Shown here: piece by piece, positions 30,264 to 31,851 of the stretch
Position numbering within the stretch: position 1 is the stretch's first letter
How the letters are laid out: the number at the start of each line of letters is the position of its first letter
Source of the DNA: Neisseria shayeganii 871
Lineage (GTDB): Bacteria; Pseudomonadota; Gammaproteobacteria; Burkholderiales; Neisseriaceae
Reading direction: 5' to 3'
Length of the DNA stretch: 31,851 bases
NCBI RefSeq assembly: GCF_000226875.1
Contig: NZ_JH164926.1
Coordinates: 145,690 to 177,540 of the forward strand
The notes under the pieces: generated by a model
What the model was told of the DNA's origin: nothing
The model's input: the letters and a program-made list of their open reading frames with translations, nothing else
Databases searched by the model: none
Position numbers and translations under genes: made by a program

Positions 30264-31016
30264 ATGCCCTTGCAGATTGTCCCCATTCCCGCCTTTGAAG
30301 ATAACTACATCTGGCTGTTGGCCTCCGGCAGCCAAGCCGTGTGCGTGGATCCGGGCGAAGCCGCTCCGGTGGCGGGCTACCTGAAACGCCACGGTCTCAT
30401 GCTGACACAGATTTGGGTCACCCACCACCACCGCGACCACACCGGCGGCATCGAAGCCTTGCTGCGCGATGCGCCCGGTTGCGCCGTTTACGGCAACCGC
30501 GACATCCGGGCGGCCACCCATACCGTAGGAGAAGGCAGCCGCTTGGCGGCATTCGGCTGCGGGGTGGAGGTGTGGCAGCTGCCCGGCCACACCGATGCCC
30601 ATCTGGCCTATGTGCTGGACGACGGCGGCCGGCGGCATGTTTTCTGCGGCGACACCCTGTTCAGCGCCGGTTGCGGCCGCGTGTTCACCGGCACGCCAGA
30701 ACAGTTGTTTCACAGCCTGCAACGGCTCAACAGCCTGCCGGACGACACGCTGTTTTACCCGGCGCACGAATACACCGCGGCCAATCTGCGCTTCGCCGCC
30801 CATATCGAGCCCGCTAACCCCGATGTTCTCGAAGCCCAAGCCGGGCTGGCCGTGCCCAGCTTGCCGGTGAGCCTGGCGCATGAGCGGCGCATCAACCCTT
30901 TTCTGCGTACCCATCTGCCTCAAGTGGCGCAGCGTACAGCGGCTTTGAGCGGACAAGCGCCGGCAGACGAATGTGCCGTTTTTACCGCCATGCGCGAATT
31001 GAAAAATGGGTTTTAA
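30264..31016 (+). CDS. gloB: Hydroxyacylglutathione hydrolase (glyoxalase II)
   Basis: GloB hydrolyses S-lactoylglutathione to lactate and glutathione in methylglyoxal detoxification. The 250-residue protein has the binuclear metal motif THHHRDH (His54, His56, Asp58, His59), a further metal ligand His109 in LPGHTDAH, the FCGDTLF Asp, and FYPAHEYTAANLRFA with the last His and glutathione-site residues. The ATG at 30264 follows GAGAA. It is divergent from the PAP2 gene. An internal DUS-like site (30374-30385) is read as GYLK. Confidence 0.95.
   Translation: MPLQIVPIPAFEDNYIWLLASGSQAVCVDPGEAAPVAGYLKRHGLMLTQIWVTHHHRDHTGGIEALLRDAPGCAVYGNRDIRAATHTVGEGSRLAAFGCGVEVWQLPGHTDAHLAYVLDDGGRRHVFCGDTLFSAGCGRVFTGTPEQLFHSLQRLNSLPDDTLFYPAHEYTAANLRFAAHIEPANPDVLEAQAGLAVPSLPVSLAHERRINPFLRTHLPQVAQRTAALSGQAPADECAVFTAMRELKNGF
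30374..30385 (+). repeat. DUS inside gloB (11/12 match)
   Basis: GGGCTACCTGAA read in frame as Gly-Tyr-Leu-Lys. Confidence 0.78.
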
Positions 31017-31037
31017 ATACTCATGGCAAACTGAACA

Positions 31038-31069
31038 ACAGGCTACCTGAAGGGTTTCAGGTAGCCTGT
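31038..31069. terminator. Paired inverted DUS hairpin after gloB
   Basis: Two exact DUS (31040-31051, 31056-31067) in a 14-bp perfect stem (31038-31051 with 31056-31069) with a 4-nt loop, 21 bp after the gloB stop. Confidence 0.8.
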
Positions 31070-31214
31070 CTGCTTGCGGGAAAGGCAGATACCGAGGTGG
31101 GGTTCAGTATGGTTTGGACGAATCTTTTGTGTTCAATCTACACGGTGGATGCGTATGAAAACAGGTTTTAAACGCCGGAAGGTTACCTGAGCGGCAACCG
31201 GATAGATTGGAGGC

Positions 31215-31359
31215 TGAGACCTTTGCAAAACCCCCATCTGCGGCGCATTTCTGCGTTGTGTGCTGCTCGCTCGCTTGCCTATCTGTATGATATGTCTTCG
31301 CTCGCTGCGCTGCTACGCCTTGAACTGCATCCACATCTGGAGGTTTTGCAAAGGTCTCA
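31215..31359. repeat. MITE-like repeat, copy 4 (short form, 145 bp)
   Basis: Perfect 18-bp terminal inverted repeats TGAGACCTTTGCAAAACC / GGTTTTGCAAAGGTCTCA, without the internal ~22-bp block. Left flank AGGCT; the last A of the element is the first base of an exact DUS (31359-31370). Confidence 0.92.
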
Positions 31360-31409
31360 GGCTACCTGAAAGCCATGGTTTGTTCGGGATCGGGCTTTCA
31401 GGTAGCCTG
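31358..31409. terminator. Paired inverted DUS hairpin after the unknown exported-protein gene
   Basis: Exact DUS at 31359-31370 and 31397-31408 lie in a 17-bp perfect stem (31358-31374 with 31393-31409) around an 18-nt loop. It is 32 bp beyond the stop of the - strand gene at 31442, so it could end that transcript. Confidence 0.65.
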
Positions 31410-31441
31410 GATGCTGCCGGCTGCGGCGGAGCAGGTGATGG

Positions 31442-31851
31442 TTAGCGCAGGCGGTTCAGCGGAATGGCTTGCGCGGGCTGGTTTAGCAGCGCAAACATCC
31501 AATAGGCGCGGCGGTTGGGGTCTTGGCTGTGGTTGACCCGGCAAAAAGCCATGCTTTGGTTTTTGATGCAGCTGAAGGCAAGCGGCTGCCAATGTCGGGG
31601 AAGAACGGCTTTCCAAGCAAGAATGTCGTTTTCATTTGCATCGATAAGGCGGCACGGACCCTCGGCGCGGCAGACCGGCCGCCATGCTTGCGGCGCTTGG
31701 CGGCCGTCCATCATCCACTGTGTTCCGGACAGGAAAAAACGCATCTGCATCGCCGTCGGGCGCTCCTGGGTATTCAACACGACATATTCGCCTTGGTCGC
31801 GCTCGTCCAAGGCATGGGCAAATGGGGCGGTACAGCACAACAATAAGGCGG
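31442..31851 (-). CDS. Unidentified exported protein, 5' end cut by the window
   Basis: An open frame running off the right edge; at least 135 residues are seen. The visible start, ALLLCCTAPFAHA, looks like the end of a signal peptide with a type-I cleavage site (AHA), so the true start codon is probably a few codons outside the window. The mature part has SGTQWMMDGRQ, WRPVCRAEGPCRLID and SCIKNQSMAFCRVNHS, with four Cys that could form two disulfides. I do not recognise the family. Base use is like its neighbours. The stop is followed by a DUS hairpin and repeat copy 4. Confidence 0.65.
   Translation of the reverse strand, partial: ALLLCCTAPFAHALDERDQGEYVVLNTQERPTAMQMRFFLSGTQWMMDGRQAPQAWRPVCRAEGPCRLIDANENDILAWKAVLPRHWQPLAFSCIKNQSMAFCRVNHSQDPNRRAYWMFALLNQPAQAIPLNRLR

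Larger units (their letters stand above)
31017..31441. other. 425-bp gene-free interval after gloB
   Basis: It contains the gloB DUS terminator (31038-31069), about 115 bp with nothing recognisable, a degenerate DUS (31185-31196, AGGTTACCTGAG), repeat copy 4 (31215-31359) and a second DUS hairpin. Short open frames across it are repeat-derived and not supported. Confidence 0.8.

Noticed and set aside
31104..31334. Short - strand frames reading DRQASEQHTTQKCAADGGFAKVSA-like peptide in each repeat copy, noted here only in part
   Set aside because: The peptide recurs only because the DNA repeats; frames begin and end differently in each copy and have no ribosome-binding sites.
8727..31441. Possibility that the repeats are a CRISPR array or a Correia element
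   Set aside because: Copies are kilobases apart with no spacer structure, and the ends differ from the Correia terminal repeat as I recall it.

Overview
The window looks like a chromosomal segment of a Neisseriaceae bacterium, most probably Eikenella or a close relative. The main evidence is a 12-base word, AGGCTACCTGAA, which occurs about 35 times exactly or with one mismatch (roughly one per 0.9 kb) on both strands. This is the DNA uptake sequence (DUS) dialect associated with Eikenella, as opposed to ATGCCGTCTGAA of Neisseria. The proteins also read as betaproteobacterial/neisserial (Fur next to BamE, RpoD with a long acidic linker, DUF2788, YggX). Base composition is uniformly GC-rich, and I see no prophage, plasmid, insertion sequence with a transposase, or CRISPR array.

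Layout. 1-5.6 kb, mostly + strand: a TonB-dependent heme-type receptor, then dapA-bamC, a small membrane protein and rdgB. 5.7-8.7 kb, - strand: ihfB, rpsA and cmk (transcribed cmk-rpsA-ihfB), with tRNA-Ile2(CAU) upstream. 8.8-14.8 kb, - strand: rpoD, dnaG, yggX, dapB and bamE (transcribed bamE-dapB-yggX-dnaG-rpoD). 14.9-17.1 kb, + strand: fur, aat, dapD. 17.2-24.4 kb, - strand: rlmB, comEC, an NCS2-type purine permease and ppk. 24.4-25.9 kb: a divergent pair, a LysE/RhtB-type exporter and a LysR-type regulator. 26-30.2 kb, - strand: rho, trxA, a DUF2788 protein, an MFS carrier and a PAP2-family protein. 30.3-31 kb: gloB on the + strand. The right edge cuts an unidentified exported protein on the - strand.

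Function. Most genes are conserved housekeeping genes: lysine/diaminopimelate synthesis (dapA, dapB, dapD), BAM-complex lipoproteins (bamC, bamE), replication and transcription (dnaG, rpoD, rho, ihfB), translation (rpsA, aat, rlmB, tRNA-Ile2), and stress or redox functions (fur, yggX, trxA, rdgB, ppk, gloB). ComEC is the inner-membrane DNA import channel, and the dense DUS sites are the matching uptake signal.

The most interesting structure is between and around the genes. A small element of 145-169 bp with terminal inverted repeats (TGAGACCTTTGCAAAACC) occurs four times (8817, 12993, 18056, 31215), with one decayed copy beside the first and one isolated end near 17.08 kb. It has no transposase and looks like a MITE. 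Its right end abuts a DUS in several copies, one copy encodes the last ~15 residues of ComEC, and one sits 26 bp upstream of dnaG. Paired inverted DUS sites form likely terminators after at least eight genes. DUS copies also supply the stop codons of dnaG and aat and possibly the ribosome-binding site of one small gene. Several promoters share a -10 box followed directly by GCSGC.
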